NCBI GenBank assembly: GCA_039029515.1
Contig: JBCCFX010000032.1
Coordinates: 1-25,481, forward strand
Length of the DNA stretch: 25,481 nt
DNA from: JBCCFX01 sp039029515
GTDB taxonomy: Bacteria > Planctomycetota > Phycisphaerae > Phycisphaerales > SM1A02
Direction: 5' to 3'
A program made the position numbers and the translations under genes. The notes beneath the pieces were generated by a model. The model ran no database searches and was not told the origin of the DNA. It was given only the letters and a program-made list of their open reading frames with translations. Position 1 is the first letter of the stretch; each line of letters opens with the position of its first letter. Shown here piece by piece: positions 16,615 to 23,891 of this stretch.

Positions 16615-16656
16615 TCCCTCATCCCTTATCCCTTATGGCTCATCCCTCATCCCTTC
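16615..16656. repeat. Heptad repeat array C (6 units)
   Basis: Six 7-bp units: TCCCTCA, TCCCTTA twice, TGGCTCA, TCCCTCA and TCCCTTC. The family differs from arrays A and B (CCC instead of GGG) except for one TGGCTCA unit, which links it to array A. It starts nine bases after array B. Confidence 0.85.
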
Positions 16657-16672
16657 CACCCGCTACACCGCA

Positions 16673-16702
16673 GCAGGGAGACGCCCGGAGACATCTCCCT
16701 GC
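16673..16702. other. Perfect 9-bp hairpin
   Basis: GCAGGGAGA (16673-16681) pairs perfectly with TCTCCCTGC (16694-16702) across a 12-base loop, just after the heptad arrays. A smaller hairpin, GCTGC/GCAGC with a 3-base loop, lies at 16717-16729. Role unknown. Confidence 0.7.
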
Positions 16703-16740
16703 CGAGGCGCATGCACGCTGCGGTGCAGCAGTCAGGGAAG

Positions 16741-16809
16741 CCATGATTGAGCACGAGGGTTGGGTGCGTACGGAAGGGACACGGAACAGACGCCCGCCCT
16801 CAATCATGG
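16741..16809. repeat. 69-bp foldback with 11-bp perfect terminal inverted repeats
   Basis: CCATGATTGAG (16741-16751) and CTCAATCATGG (16799-16809) are exact inverted copies bounding a 47-bp centre. The centre holds further partial complementarity (GCGT with ACGC). The shape is that of a tiny MITE- or REP-like foldback, but no target duplication is evident, and only one copy occurs in the window. Confidence 0.7.
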
Positions 16810-17104
16810 GAAGTACTCCGGCGTGACGAACGTCTGGGCTGTCGTCGTTCATCACGCGCAATCGGCTCGGCTGGCCGCGCCAGCGCCGCACATCCTTCGA
16901 TATGCCAACGCGAAGCCGCCTGTGGGCTGGCTTGCAACGCATCAATCGCGCTACCGCGTCAGACCCGAAACTGAAGCCATCGGAACACCACCCCCACCGA
17001 CATGGATCGACGTCCCCCCGGATCGCATCGAGCCATGTCTGTCGTGCGCTGCGTTCACGTCCGATCGACTCGTGCCATGTCAGTCGATCAGGCCGGCGCG
17101 CAGG

Positions 17105-17174
17105 CCACACGGGTTCGGAAAGTCGCCGACAACCGTCGTGAGCTGTCGGCGACGTGTGGGGTTGCAGGAACCCC
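17105..17174. other. Nested dyads, possible structured RNA
   Basis: GTCGCCGACA (17122-17131) pairs perfectly with TGTCGGCGAC (17144-17153). An outer stem, CCACAC (17105-17110) with GTGTGG (17154-17159), can enclose it. A third stem, GGGGTT (17158-17163) with AACCCC (17169-17174), follows with a 5-base loop and competes with the outer stem for two bases. Transcription is not shown. Confidence 0.5.
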
Positions 17175-17286
17175 CGGTCGTTCGGCAGGGTGAGCATGTC
17201 CCCGTCAGGGCCTGGGCCACGCATCAACCAAAACACATTGAAAGAAAGAACCACAAACAAAGGTACTCATCCTCACACTGCCTCGC

Positions 17287-17335
17287 CGTCGATCCGATCG
17301 ACGACGCACGAAAGCATACAAATAGCACATTGCTA
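17287..17335. promoter_or_regulatory. Two palindromes in the A-rich region before the 17415 gene
   Basis: CGTCGATC-C-GATCGACG (17287-17303) is a perfect dyad, and TAGCA-CAT-TGCTA (17323-17335) a second. They sit 80-128 bases before the GTG at 17415, in the only A-rich stretch nearby, where a promoter and operators would be expected. No binding protein can be named. Confidence 0.4.
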
Positions 17336-17414
17336 GTCAAGTGCATGTGGATGAAATAGGGAAGAAATTCCAAAAACTGATCGCGCGCGCACACCACGAT
17401 CGAGGACACTGACC

Positions 17415-17753
17415 GTGCCTTCCGGTACGGTGCAGACGATGAGCCGCGCACACTCACATTCCGCACGCAACGCCGGCGGCCCGGGGTACCGTGAGAAGAA
17501 GCTGTTCGTGTCAGGCTTCCACGCTGACATCGACGACGCTGCCCAGCAGCACTTCTCACTCTCGTCGGACCGCCGACGGATCATCGCTGCGCTCCTTGCG
17601 GTGGCGCTTGATGCCGGGCCGGATGTGGAGGATTGGCTCATCAAGGAAGCACGACGCATGGAACGCGAGGGAGATGCACCGGTGTTCGACGGCATTGCGG
17701 CCCGCTTTGAGGCCCATCTGCGCGACACACTGGAACGGAACAAGGACGCCTGA
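17415..17753 (+). CDS. Hypothetical protein, first of a three-gene cluster
   Basis: I do not recognise this 112-residue protein. It starts at GTG 17415 with GAGG (17402-17405) nine bases upstream; ATG 17439 is an alternative. The first ~25 residues are Ser/Gly-rich. Residues 26-60 (REKKLFVSGFHADIDDAAQQ, then HFSLSSDRRRIIAALLAVAL) have the strand-helix-turn-helix length of a ribbon-helix-helix fold, but this is a weak guess. The rest is charged helix (DVEDWLIKEARRMEREG). There is no signal or membrane segment. The next gene begins 28 nt downstream, and the upstream A-rich region carries palindromes. Confidence 0.65.
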   Translation: MPSGTVQTMSRAHSHSARNAGGPGYREKKLFVSGFHADIDDAAQQHFSLSSDRRRIIAALLAVALDAGPDVEDWLIKEARRMEREGDAPVFDGIAARFEAHLRDTLERNKDA

Positions 17754-17781
17754 CGTCCGGATGTCGGAACGAGGGGGCAGA

Positions 17782-18396
17782 ATGCCAAACGATTCCCCAC
17801 GACGCTTTACGACCGATCACCTCGTCACCCTGCTGACGCCGCGCGATGATGATGTCATTGTCTGGTCCGAGACGCGTGCGGCATCCACCGGCCGCCGCGT
17901 GACCTGGTCACGACTCGGTCTCGTCGCACTTCTCACGTTGACCATCGGCGCCGCCGGCACGTGGGTCAGCTTGCAGGCGACCGGCCGACTCATCGCGCCA
18001 GGCACGCTCGCGCAGAAGGACTCGCAACTCTCCAGGCAGGAAGAACAGATCCAAACGATCTCTGCGCGGAACACCGAGCTGGAGAAAGAACTGCGCATCG
18101 CTGCGGAAGCGCACGCGGAAGAGATGGGTGAGGTGCTCGCATCTATCACCGAGACTGGTGAAATCGCATTGCAAGCTGCGATGGAATGGACTGAGGAAGG
18201 ACGCTATTCCGAAGCAATTGCAAGCCTCAGAGCATTTGATTCATACATCGAAGAGAAAGAACTCTCTCGTTCGCTGGCCGATGTATTTGTTGAGGCAATC
18301 CGCGCCGCAATTCCAGAACTTCAAGACAATGATGATCCAGCGCTGGATGAGCTGCGTAGATTGTTAGAGGAAATGGTTTCGAAGTACGCCGAATAG
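17782..18396 (+). CDS. Single-pass membrane protein with coiled coil, unknown function
   Basis: This 204-residue protein starts at ATG 17782, with GAGGGGG four bases upstream; ATG 17761 in the same frame is less likely. It has a short cytosolic N-terminus (1-44), one membrane helix (about 45-66, LGLVALLTLTIGAAGTWVSL), a coiled coil (about 78-118, rich in Glu/Gln), and a helical end with one TPR-like stretch (ALQAAMEWTEEGRYSEAIAS). The last third is visibly richer in A and T than the first two thirds and than the neighbours, hinting at a different origin. It may be a scaffold or signal-coupling protein; nothing more can be said. Confidence 0.75.
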   Translation: MPNDSPRRFTTDHLVTLLTPRDDDVIVWSETRAASTGRRVTWSRLGLVALLTLTIGAAGTWVSLQATGRLIAPGTLAQKDSQLSRQEEQIQTISARNTELEKELRIAAEAHAEEMGEVLASITETGEIALQAAMEWTEEGRYSEAIASLRAFDSYIEEKELSRSLADVFVEAIRAAIPELQDNDDPALDELRRLLEEMVSKYAE

Positions 18397-18420
18397 GACT
18401 ACTCGTTCGAGGACACGAGC

Positions 18421-18828
18421 GTGCCAAAGACCGTCAAACAACAGATTGAAGAGCTACGCGAGAAGCTTCGCCGAGCGCGCAAGCTCATCGGACCCAAGCA
18501 GGGACCGCTCAACTTTCCTGATCCACAGGAAGAAGCGGTCATGCTCGTCGAAGAAGCACGCGAAGGTGTGCTCGCCACCCTCCGCGCACCCGAGTTCACC
18601 GGCGTGCTCGGCGTGAGTGGTCTCTACAGCGTCCCATTCGGCCTGCCGTCGCTCGCCGCACAAGCCTGCGTGATTGCCGACAACGCGCTCTACCACTACA
18701 CCGCAACGAAGCCGCCACAGATCGAGCAGGTCGCCAACGATCTTGTCACACTCAAGGATCTCATTGACATGCAGCCCGGCGGACTCCTGCACGTCATCTG
18801 CCACGGGCAGACTGGCCCGGGCGGCTGA
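18421..18828 (+). CDS. Hypothetical protein, third of the cluster
   Basis: I do not recognise this 135-residue protein. GTG 18421 is preceded by GAGGACAC eight bases from GAGG to start; the same octamer stands before the GTG of the first gene (17402-17409). It begins with a basic coiled-coil-like helix (KQQIEELREKLRRARKLIG). Residues 55-110 are more hydrophobic and Ala/Val-rich (LYSVPFGLPSLAAQACVIAD) without a clear membrane helix, and it ends in PGGLLHVICHGQTGPGG. The last 35 bp overlap the 3' end of the convergent CRTAC1 gene. Confidence 0.65.
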   Translation: MPKTVKQQIEELREKLRRARKLIGPKQGPLNFPDPQEEAVMLVEEAREGVLATLRAPEFTGVLGVSGLYSVPFGLPSLAAQACVIADNALYHYTATKPPQIEQVANDLVTLKDLIDMQPGGLLHVICHGQTGPGG

Positions 18829-20506
18829 CTCGCACACGCTGATTCGCGGATACGTCATGCATGGTCGCCGTCTCACCGTCCGGCCACGTGACGTCGATGC
18901 GCACCTGATCTTCACCCGTGCGCCACGCGACATGCGCGGCCTGCTCCGATGACGACAGAAAACTCGTCCCGCTCACGATCCACCGGCGAAGCATTGTCTC
19001 CCCCACCGTGACCGTGATCTCACATCCGAGCGGCTGCTCGGGCTCGATCATCAGCCACGCGCCGCTCGCACCATCGTTACGCAAGACGCGAATCGGTCCG
19101 TTCAATTCCGTGACGACCACATCGATATCACCATCACCGTCAAGGTCGCCAAACGCCGCACCGCGATCGCAATGTCGCGCATCCAGCCAAGGACGCGCAT
19201 CATCCGGCAACACGCGCACGAACCGATTCGATTCACGCTCAAACAACAACGGCGGCTGGAGGTAATCGGAATTCATCAGCGACATCGATGCATGCGGATA
19301 CACATGACCATTCAAGATCAACACATCCTCATCGCCATCGTGATCGAAGTCGTACAGTCCGCACGCCCAGCCAAGATACGGACGAGAAATCATGCCGAGA
19401 CCGTACCGCTTCGTGCCGTCGTCAAAGAACCGACCATCCGCGTTGAGATGCAACGTGTTCGTGTCGCTGGCGAAGTTCGTCGTCAGGACATCCGGCAGAC
19501 CGTTGCCGTCGACATCGGCAATCGCGATGCCCATCGTGGCCTGATTCGCCCCGCCACCATCGCTGCCGATTCCCGAGATCCCACCAACGTCGCGAAACGT
19601 GCCATCATCCTGAGCGGTGAACAGGAAATTGCGCATCGAGTCATTCCCGACATAGATATCGGTGCGACCATCGCGATCAAAATCCAGCATGATGGCGCCG
19701 AGTCCATACGACGGCGGTACATCGGCCACGCCGGATGGCGCGGTGATGTCTTCAAACGTCCCATCGCCCCGATTCCGGTAGAGCGCATCGGAAGCACCCG
19801 GCAATCCGCGCGGACCAGCAAAGACTTCCGTCCCGAGAAACGTCGTCTTCGGTGGCGGTGCGTTCACATCGAACTCGAGATAGTTGACGACGTACAGATC
19901 GAGATCGCCGTCGGCATCGATATCGCCAAACGAACTCGCGGTACTCCAGCCGGGATGACCGACGCCGGCGCTGTCCGTCACATCTTCAAAGCGCCCATCG
20001 CCAGTGTTGCGCAGCAGCGCGTTCGGTCCGTAGCACGTGACGTAGAGATCATCGAAGCCATCGTTGTCCACATCGGCAACAGTGACGCCGATCGCCCAGC
20101 GGCGAAGTGTGATGCCCGCATCAACCGATGCATCGCGAAACGTGAGATCACCCTCGTTCTCGAACAGCCGGCATCCCGGGCCATTCGTTGGATCGTCCAG
20201 CGTTGCACCGTTTGGCACGAACACATCGAGATCGCCGTCGTTGTCGTAGTCGATCAGGCCGATGCCACCGCCTTTGACCTCGAGAATCTGTGTTGACGGC
20301 ATTCGACCAGACGTCATCGTGAACTGCAGTCCTGAGGCTTCGGTGACATCGGTCAGGACGAACGGTGTCACATCGTTGTCATCCACAGCTGCGACTGGCG
20401 ACGCGTTCGTTGTCGGCTGATTGCCCGGCTCGACATCTGCGTCCCGCTGATCTGAGCACGCGATCAACGTGAAACACATGATGAGCATGATCCCACGTGA
20501 CTTCAT
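18794..20506 (-). CDS. CRTAC1/UnbV-type FG-GAP propeller lipoprotein
   Basis: This 570-residue lipoprotein has the signal MKSRGIMLIMCFTLIAC with lipobox Cys at 17. About seven or more FG-GAP/VCBS blades follow, with calcium loops such as DYDNDGDLDVFVPNG, DVDNDGFDDLYVTCYG, DFDRDGRTDIYVGND and DLDGDGDIDVVVTEL. The C-terminus is a shortened ASPIC/UnbV domain ending in VRIDVTWPDGETATMHDVSA. Proteins of this type sit on the cell surface; the domain is linked to calcium binding, but no biochemical role is settled. It has no dockerin. Its ATG overlaps the stop of the TPR lipoprotein gene (ATGA at 20503-20506), so the two are translationally coupled. Confidence 0.9.
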   Translation of the reverse strand: MKSRGIMLIMCFTLIACSDQRDADVEPGNQPTTNASPVAAVDDNDVTPFVLTDVTEASGLQFTMTSGRMPSTQILEVKGGGIGLIDYDNDGDLDVFVPNGATLDDPTNGPGCRLFENEGDLTFRDASVDAGITLRRWAIGVTVADVDNDGFDDLYVTCYGPNALLRNTGDGRFEDVTDSAGVGHPGWSTASSFGDIDADGDLDLYVVNYLEFDVNAPPPKTTFLGTEVFAGPRGLPGASDALYRNRGDGTFEDITAPSGVADVPPSYGLGAIMLDFDRDGRTDIYVGNDSMRNFLFTAQDDGTFRDVGGISGIGSDGGGANQATMGIAIADVDGNGLPDVLTTNFASDTNTLHLNADGRFFDDGTKRYGLGMISRPYLGWACGLYDFDHDGDEDVLILNGHVYPHASMSLMNSDYLQPPLLFERESNRFVRVLPDDARPWLDARHCDRGAAFGDLDGDGDIDVVVTELNGPIRVLRNDGASGAWLMIEPEQPLGCEITVTVGETMLRRWIVSGTSFLSSSEQAAHVAWRTGEDQVRIDVTWPDGETATMHDVSANQRVRVSRPGQSARGR

Positions 20507-21336
20507 GGTTGAATCCCGCCGGTGGATTCTCGCTGCGCCTGCATCGCTTCGTACTGCGCGCGATAGTGTTCCGCCTGATCTTCATCGCCGGTGCGGGCAT
20601 AGACCTGACTCAGCGCGAAGTATGCCGGCACAAGACGTTCATCGAGCAACAGACACTGCGTCAGGTTGTCGATGGCCTGGTCATACTGTCCATCCGCAAG
20701 GTCCATTTCACCGAGTCGAAGGTAGGCCTTGGCGACCGCAGGCGATGACTCACCCCCGTGCTTTCGTTTGTCGCGATTGATCGCATCCTGAAAGCGAAGT
20801 CGAGCGACGAGCGGCTCGCCTTTCTCGAGGATTGCGATGCCGGAACCGTACAACGAGTCGACCGCGAACTGATCGACGTCCAGATGCGCATCAAAGGCTT
20901 CGATCGCACCGTTGAGGTCGCCGAGGTAGTAGCGACACCAGCCGATGAAATGCAGTGCGCCGTCATTGCGACCTGGCATCCAGCCATCTTCGAGCAATGG
21001 CAATGCGTCCGCGTATTGCTTCTGCTTATGAAGGATGAGCCCGGCACAGAATGTCCCTGCGGGATCATCAGGATGTGCTGCGCGGTAGGCATCCACGATG
21101 GACTGCGCCGGCTCAAATTCCTGTTGCCCGATGTGCGCCATCGCGATCACGATGTCGTCCGGCCATGACCATGCGGACGCAGCATCCGCCGGCGTGCTCG
21201 AATCGACGGCGACGGGCGTTTCGACGCTATCTCCCCCGGTGGTGAGTGGCGCAGCCGCGGTGTCATCGTCATCGCCGCCGCAGCCCGTCGTCGCGACGAT
21301 CAGGCACAGCACCAGGATTGTGGCAGGGATGCGCAT
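20503..21336 (-). CDS. TPR-repeat lipoprotein
   Basis: This 277-residue lipoprotein has the signal MRIPATILVLCLIVATTGC (Cys 19), a Thr/Asp-rich linker to about residue 55, then four to six TPR units, for example ALHFIGWCRYYLGDLNGAIE, AVAKAYLRLGEMDLADGQYD and AYFALSQVYARTGDEDQAEH. TPR arrays mediate protein contacts; here it probably partners the CRTAC1 lipoprotein encoded directly after it. The start at 21336 has no clear ribosome site upstream; the lipobox position supports it. The gene is separated from the upstream propeller gene by a strong hairpin. Confidence 0.9.
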   Translation of the reverse strand: MRIPATILVLCLIVATTGCGGDDDDTAAAPLTTGGDSVETPVAVDSSTPADAASAWSWPDDIVIAMAHIGQQEFEPAQSIVDAYRAAHPDDPAGTFCAGLILHKQKQYADALPLLEDGWMPGRNDGALHFIGWCRYYLGDLNGAIEAFDAHLDVDQFAVDSLYGSGIAILEKGEPLVARLRFQDAINRDKRKHGGESSPAVAKAYLRLGEMDLADGQYDQAIDNLTQCLLLDERLVPAYFALSQVYARTGDEDQAEHYRAQYEAMQAQRESTGGIQP

Positions 21337-21367
21337 ACCAGCATGGTAGCCACTGCATGCGCACGAA

Positions 21368-21395
21368 CGCGGGCCGCCCCGAAGGACGGCCCGCG
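21368..21395 (-). terminator. Strong hairpin between the 674-aa gene and the TPR gene
   Basis: CGCGGGCCG (21368-21376) and CGGCCCGCG (21387-21395) pair perfectly over nine bases; two further G-C pairs inside follow one mismatch, leaving the loop CGAA. It lies 31 bases past the stop of the minus-strand gene 21426-23450. It lacks a T-run, so termination by it is likely but not certain. Confidence 0.65.
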
Positions 21396-21425
21396 CGTTG
21401 AGATTCTGATGTGGTCAATCGACGA

Positions 21426-23450
21426 TCAGGGGCAGTCGCCAAACGCGTTGATGACCGTCAACACATCGTCGATGTTGATCGTGCCGTTGCCATACGTGCC
21501 ATCGCCATTGTCAGGCGCGATATCGCAGGGGCCGCTGGTGCCACCGAAGGCATTGATGACCTCAAGCAGGTCATCGATGTTGATGACGCCATTTCCGAAG
21601 GTGCCATCACCGTTATCCGGCGCGCAATCTGCGACGCACGGCGCGGCTTCACAGTCATCGATGAGCCCGTTGGCATTGGCATCGATGGATGTACCACTGA
21701 GGATCTCCTCGAAGTCGATCCGGCCGTTGAGATTGCAGTCTTCAGCAACCTCATCGAGGTTGAGCAGGAACGCATCGTAATCCGCGTCATCGACGACCGC
21801 ATCGCCGTTGAAATCCATGATCTCACAGCCCGGCAGGAAAGGCGCGTTGTAGCAGCCCACGAAGGTCGGAAAATCAACTGCGTTCACGCGACCATCGCCA
21901 TCCGAGTCGCCAAGTTCCTCGGGCGCGTACAGCGTCCAGGTGTGATTGGCGGGATAGTTGTGGAGGTTCCGCGTGACGGCGCCGCCCGGCCATTGCGCAG
22001 CAACACCTTCGGCGGCGGTCGCATCATCAAGGCCGAAGTGCAGCGTCAGTTCGTTCTGACCAAGAAACCCATTGCCGCCGGCGTAGACTTCGCGGAACTG
22101 CGAGATGCCGTTGGCGATCACGGTTGCGTTGCCACCAATCGCGTACCGATTCGGATACGGACCGAGCATGCGGAAACGAATCCAGTTGCGATCCTGACCC
22201 TCGTTATTCATGAACAGCTGGACGGGAATATCCATGTCGTTCAGCAGCAGGTCGATTGCACCATCGCCATTGACATCAGCGACGGATGAACAGAAGGACA
22301 CGTTGCTGGTCGATTGCACGCCCAGGAAGAAGCCGAGTTCCAGACACGGAAACGCATCATCCCCGATGAAGAACGTATTGAGTTCCCACATGTTGTTGAC
22401 GTACAGATCCATGCGAGCGTCGTTGTTGTAATCAAAGAAGATCGAGCCCCACGACGTCTTATGGTTATGCACGCCGGCCTGCACGCCGAACTCGATGAAC
22501 GTGCCATCACCCTGGTTCAGCAGTAAGGGGTTATCAATGCCCCAACCGCCAGGCGTGTTGGTCGTGTAATAGTCAGGCCAGCCATTGCGATCGAAATCTC
22601 CAGCGGCGAGACCCATGGAGAACAACTGCACATCGGCGCCAGACTCAACCGAGACGTTGGTGAACGTGCCGCCATCGTTGCGATACAACTGGTTCGGTTC
22701 GAACGGGCCGGGCGGACGGTTGTCGTTGGACAGATACAAGTCGACATCGCCGTCCTTGTCATAGTCCGTGAAGACCGCTTCAAATCCCTGACCGCCGCTG
22801 TCCATGCCGTTCTCGACGGCAATGTTCACGAAGGTGCCATCGCCCTGGTTGAGGTACAGCTTGTTGAATTCGTTGTCGCCCGGAATCGGGACGACTGTGC
22901 TGTAGTTGCACAGATAAAGGTCGAGGTAGCCATCGTTGTTGATATCACCCCAGACAGCGCCTTTGCCCGCACCGGTGTCTGCCGTGCCGGATGCGACCGA
23001 GACATCGTTGAAGAGGAAGTTCCCCAGGTTCTCAACCAGCACGTTCGGCCGACCAACCTGCGTGAAGTAGAGGTCGATCAGGCCATCGCCGTTGTAATCA
23101 CCGGCGGCGAACGCGGAGCCTTCCGTCAGCACGGATATGCCCGAGCCGAATGACCGATCCGTAAAGTTGCCGGCGCCATCGTTCTCGAACAGACCGACGC
23201 GGCCGTTGGCAGCGCCGACCACAATGACATCGTCATCGCCATCGGCATCAAGATCGGCGAATCCGGCACCGAAGCCGAACCAACCGTACGACCCGAAGTG
23301 GGACTGCATCGTGTAGTCGAGGCCACGGCTGATGGCCTCTTCGGTGAACGGCGTGGGTAAACCGCCAGCGTGCGCAGACGCCATCACACCCAGGCACGCC
23401 ATGGTGCCGGCCAATCCAACAGAACGATCGAAACGGTTCGCCTTCTTCAT
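21426..23450 (-). CDS. Secreted CRTAC1/UnbV propeller with EF-hand and dockerin-like repeats
   Basis: This 674-residue protein starts at ATG 23450, with GGGAGG (23459-23464) eight bases upstream. The signal peptide ends near AHA|GG (residue 28). FG-GAP/VCBS blades (DLDADGDDDVIVVG, DYNGDGLIDLYFTQ, DINNDGYLDLYLCN, DYDKDGDVDLYLSN and others) are followed by an ASPIC/UnbV domain (FREVYAGGNGFLGQNELTLH, FGLDD, VAAQWPGG). Then come EF-hand-like loops (DSDGDGRVNAVDF, DFNGDAVVDDADYD, DANANGLIDDCE) and two dockerin-like loops (GVINIDDLLEVINAFG, GTINIDDVLTVINAFGDCP). It is extracellular and strongly calcium-dependent by sequence; the partner is unknown. It carries a complete UnbV domain, whereas the neighbour at 18794-20506 has a shortened one. 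Confidence 0.93.
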   Translation of the reverse strand: MKKANRFDRSVGLAGTMACLGVMASAHAGGLPTPFTEEAISRGLDYTMQSHFGSYGWFGFGAGFADLDADGDDDVIVVGAANGRVGLFENDGAGNFTDRSFGSGISVLTEGSAFAAGDYNGDGLIDLYFTQVGRPNVLVENLGNFLFNDVSVASGTADTGAGKGAVWGDINNDGYLDLYLCNYSTVVPIPGDNEFNKLYLNQGDGTFVNIAVENGMDSGGQGFEAVFTDYDKDGDVDLYLSNDNRPPGPFEPNQLYRNDGGTFTNVSVESGADVQLFSMGLAAGDFDRNGWPDYYTTNTPGGWGIDNPLLLNQGDGTFIEFGVQAGVHNHKTSWGSIFFDYNNDARMDLYVNNMWELNTFFIGDDAFPCLELGFFLGVQSTSNVSFCSSVADVNGDGAIDLLLNDMDIPVQLFMNNEGQDRNWIRFRMLGPYPNRYAIGGNATVIANGISQFREVYAGGNGFLGQNELTLHFGLDDATAAEGVAAQWPGGAVTRNLHNYPANHTWTLYAPEELGDSDGDGRVNAVDFPTFVGCYNAPFLPGCEIMDFNGDAVVDDADYDAFLLNLDEVAEDCNLNGRIDFEEILSGTSIDANANGLIDDCEAAPCVADCAPDNGDGTFGNGVINIDDLLEVINAFGGTSGPCDIAPDNGDGTYGNGTINIDDVLTVINAFGDCP

Positions 23451-23465
23451 GAACTCATCCTCCCG

Positions 23466-23639
23466 AAGGCCGCGTCATGACGGCCTTGTCTGACGACCGA
23501 TCGTGCCCGACGAGTGCGAGCCGATTTCACCGGATCGCAACCCACTGATGACGCCCATCCATCAGGATGGTTCGTCACCATGCCGGGCTTCGAGCTCACG
23601 CGGTGGGGGTGGAGGTCGGTCGCGGTGCGACCAGCCTCC
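23466..23639 (-). promoter_or_regulatory. Structured 5' leader of the 21426-23450 gene
   Basis: Three stems precede the start. GGAGG-GGTCGC pairs with GCGACC-CCTCC (23611-23639; stem of 5+6 bp with a 2x2 internal loop and a 3-base apex). CCATCC pairs with GGATGG around the loop ATCA (23555-23570). AAGGCCG pairs with CGGCCTT (23466-23487), ending one base before the GGGAGG ribosome site. The last could gate ribosome access. I see no match to a known riboswitch core. Confidence 0.5.
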
Positions 23640-23848
23640 CGAGTGAGTTGGGCAGCCCATCTGCTCCGAATGCCTTTGTACCACCAATTCAGGGCCGTTG
23701 AAAAGGGTGAAAACGCAGCGAAAACCGGCGATCCGGGAAGCCTATGTCGGAGCACCGGTTACGAGCGGCGTTTCCGGCTCGAATTCCTGTAGTCTGCGGG
23801 GCGTGAACGGCCAATTCGACCGGACGTTCCGAATCGACCGGCGGGTGG

Positions 23849-23876
23849 TTGCACGGTCGTCGGATTCGAGCATAAT
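23849..23876 (+). promoter_or_regulatory. rpsT promoter (sigma-70 type)
   Basis: TTGCAC (23849-23854), 16-bp spacer and CATAAT (23871-23876): four of six and five of six matches to consensus. It would start transcription near 23883, about 70 bases before rpsT. This is the best promoter match I noticed in the window. Confidence 0.65.
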
Positions 23877-23891
23877 ACGGGGCTCGACCAA

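Larger units (their letters stand above)
16285..17414. other. 1.1-kb stretch without a convincing gene, rich in repeats and hairpins
   Basis: Frames on both strands (for example 16640-17260 minus and 16760-17359 plus) are open, but they have no recognisable domain, no credible start site and overlap each other. From left to right the stretch holds three 7-bp repeat arrays (16394-16656), a 9-bp perfect hairpin (16673-16702), a small hairpin (16717-16729), a 69-bp foldback (16741-16809), a cluster of dyads (17105-17174), and an A-rich segment (about 17220-17400) with two palindromes that probably carries the promoter of the next gene cluster. Confidence 0.7.

Noticed and set aside
16394..16656. 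CRISPR array
   Set aside because: Units are 7 bp with no spacers; no cas genes nearby.
16506..16826. Frames reading the heptad arrays (Gly/Leu/Trp/Met-rich peptides)
   Set aside because: They are translations of a 7-bp repeat; each array is open by base composition only.
16640..17260. 206-codon minus-strand open frame
   Set aside because: Overlaps the foldback and hairpins, has Arg/Trp/Pro-rich composition without any domain, no ribosome site, and competes with an equally open plus-strand frame.
16760..17359. 199-codon plus-strand open frame
   Set aside because: No recognisable domain or start site, and it crosses the A-rich promoter-like region. Parts look protein-like but third-position base use is not convincing.
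19172..20296. 374-codon plus-strand frame
   Set aside because: Antisense shadow of the CRTAC1 lipoprotein; its long Ile/Arg/Val-rich stretches come from the reverse of Asp-rich calcium loops.
23447..23755. 102-codon minus-strand frame in the leader of the propeller gene
   Set aside because: Lies on strong stems and ends over the start of the real gene; no domain recognised. Kept as a possible leader RNA instead.
23700..23780. c-di-GMP (GEMM) or cobalamin riboswitch before rpsT
   Set aside because: Some short A-rich and GC pieces look suggestive, but the conserved cores are absent.
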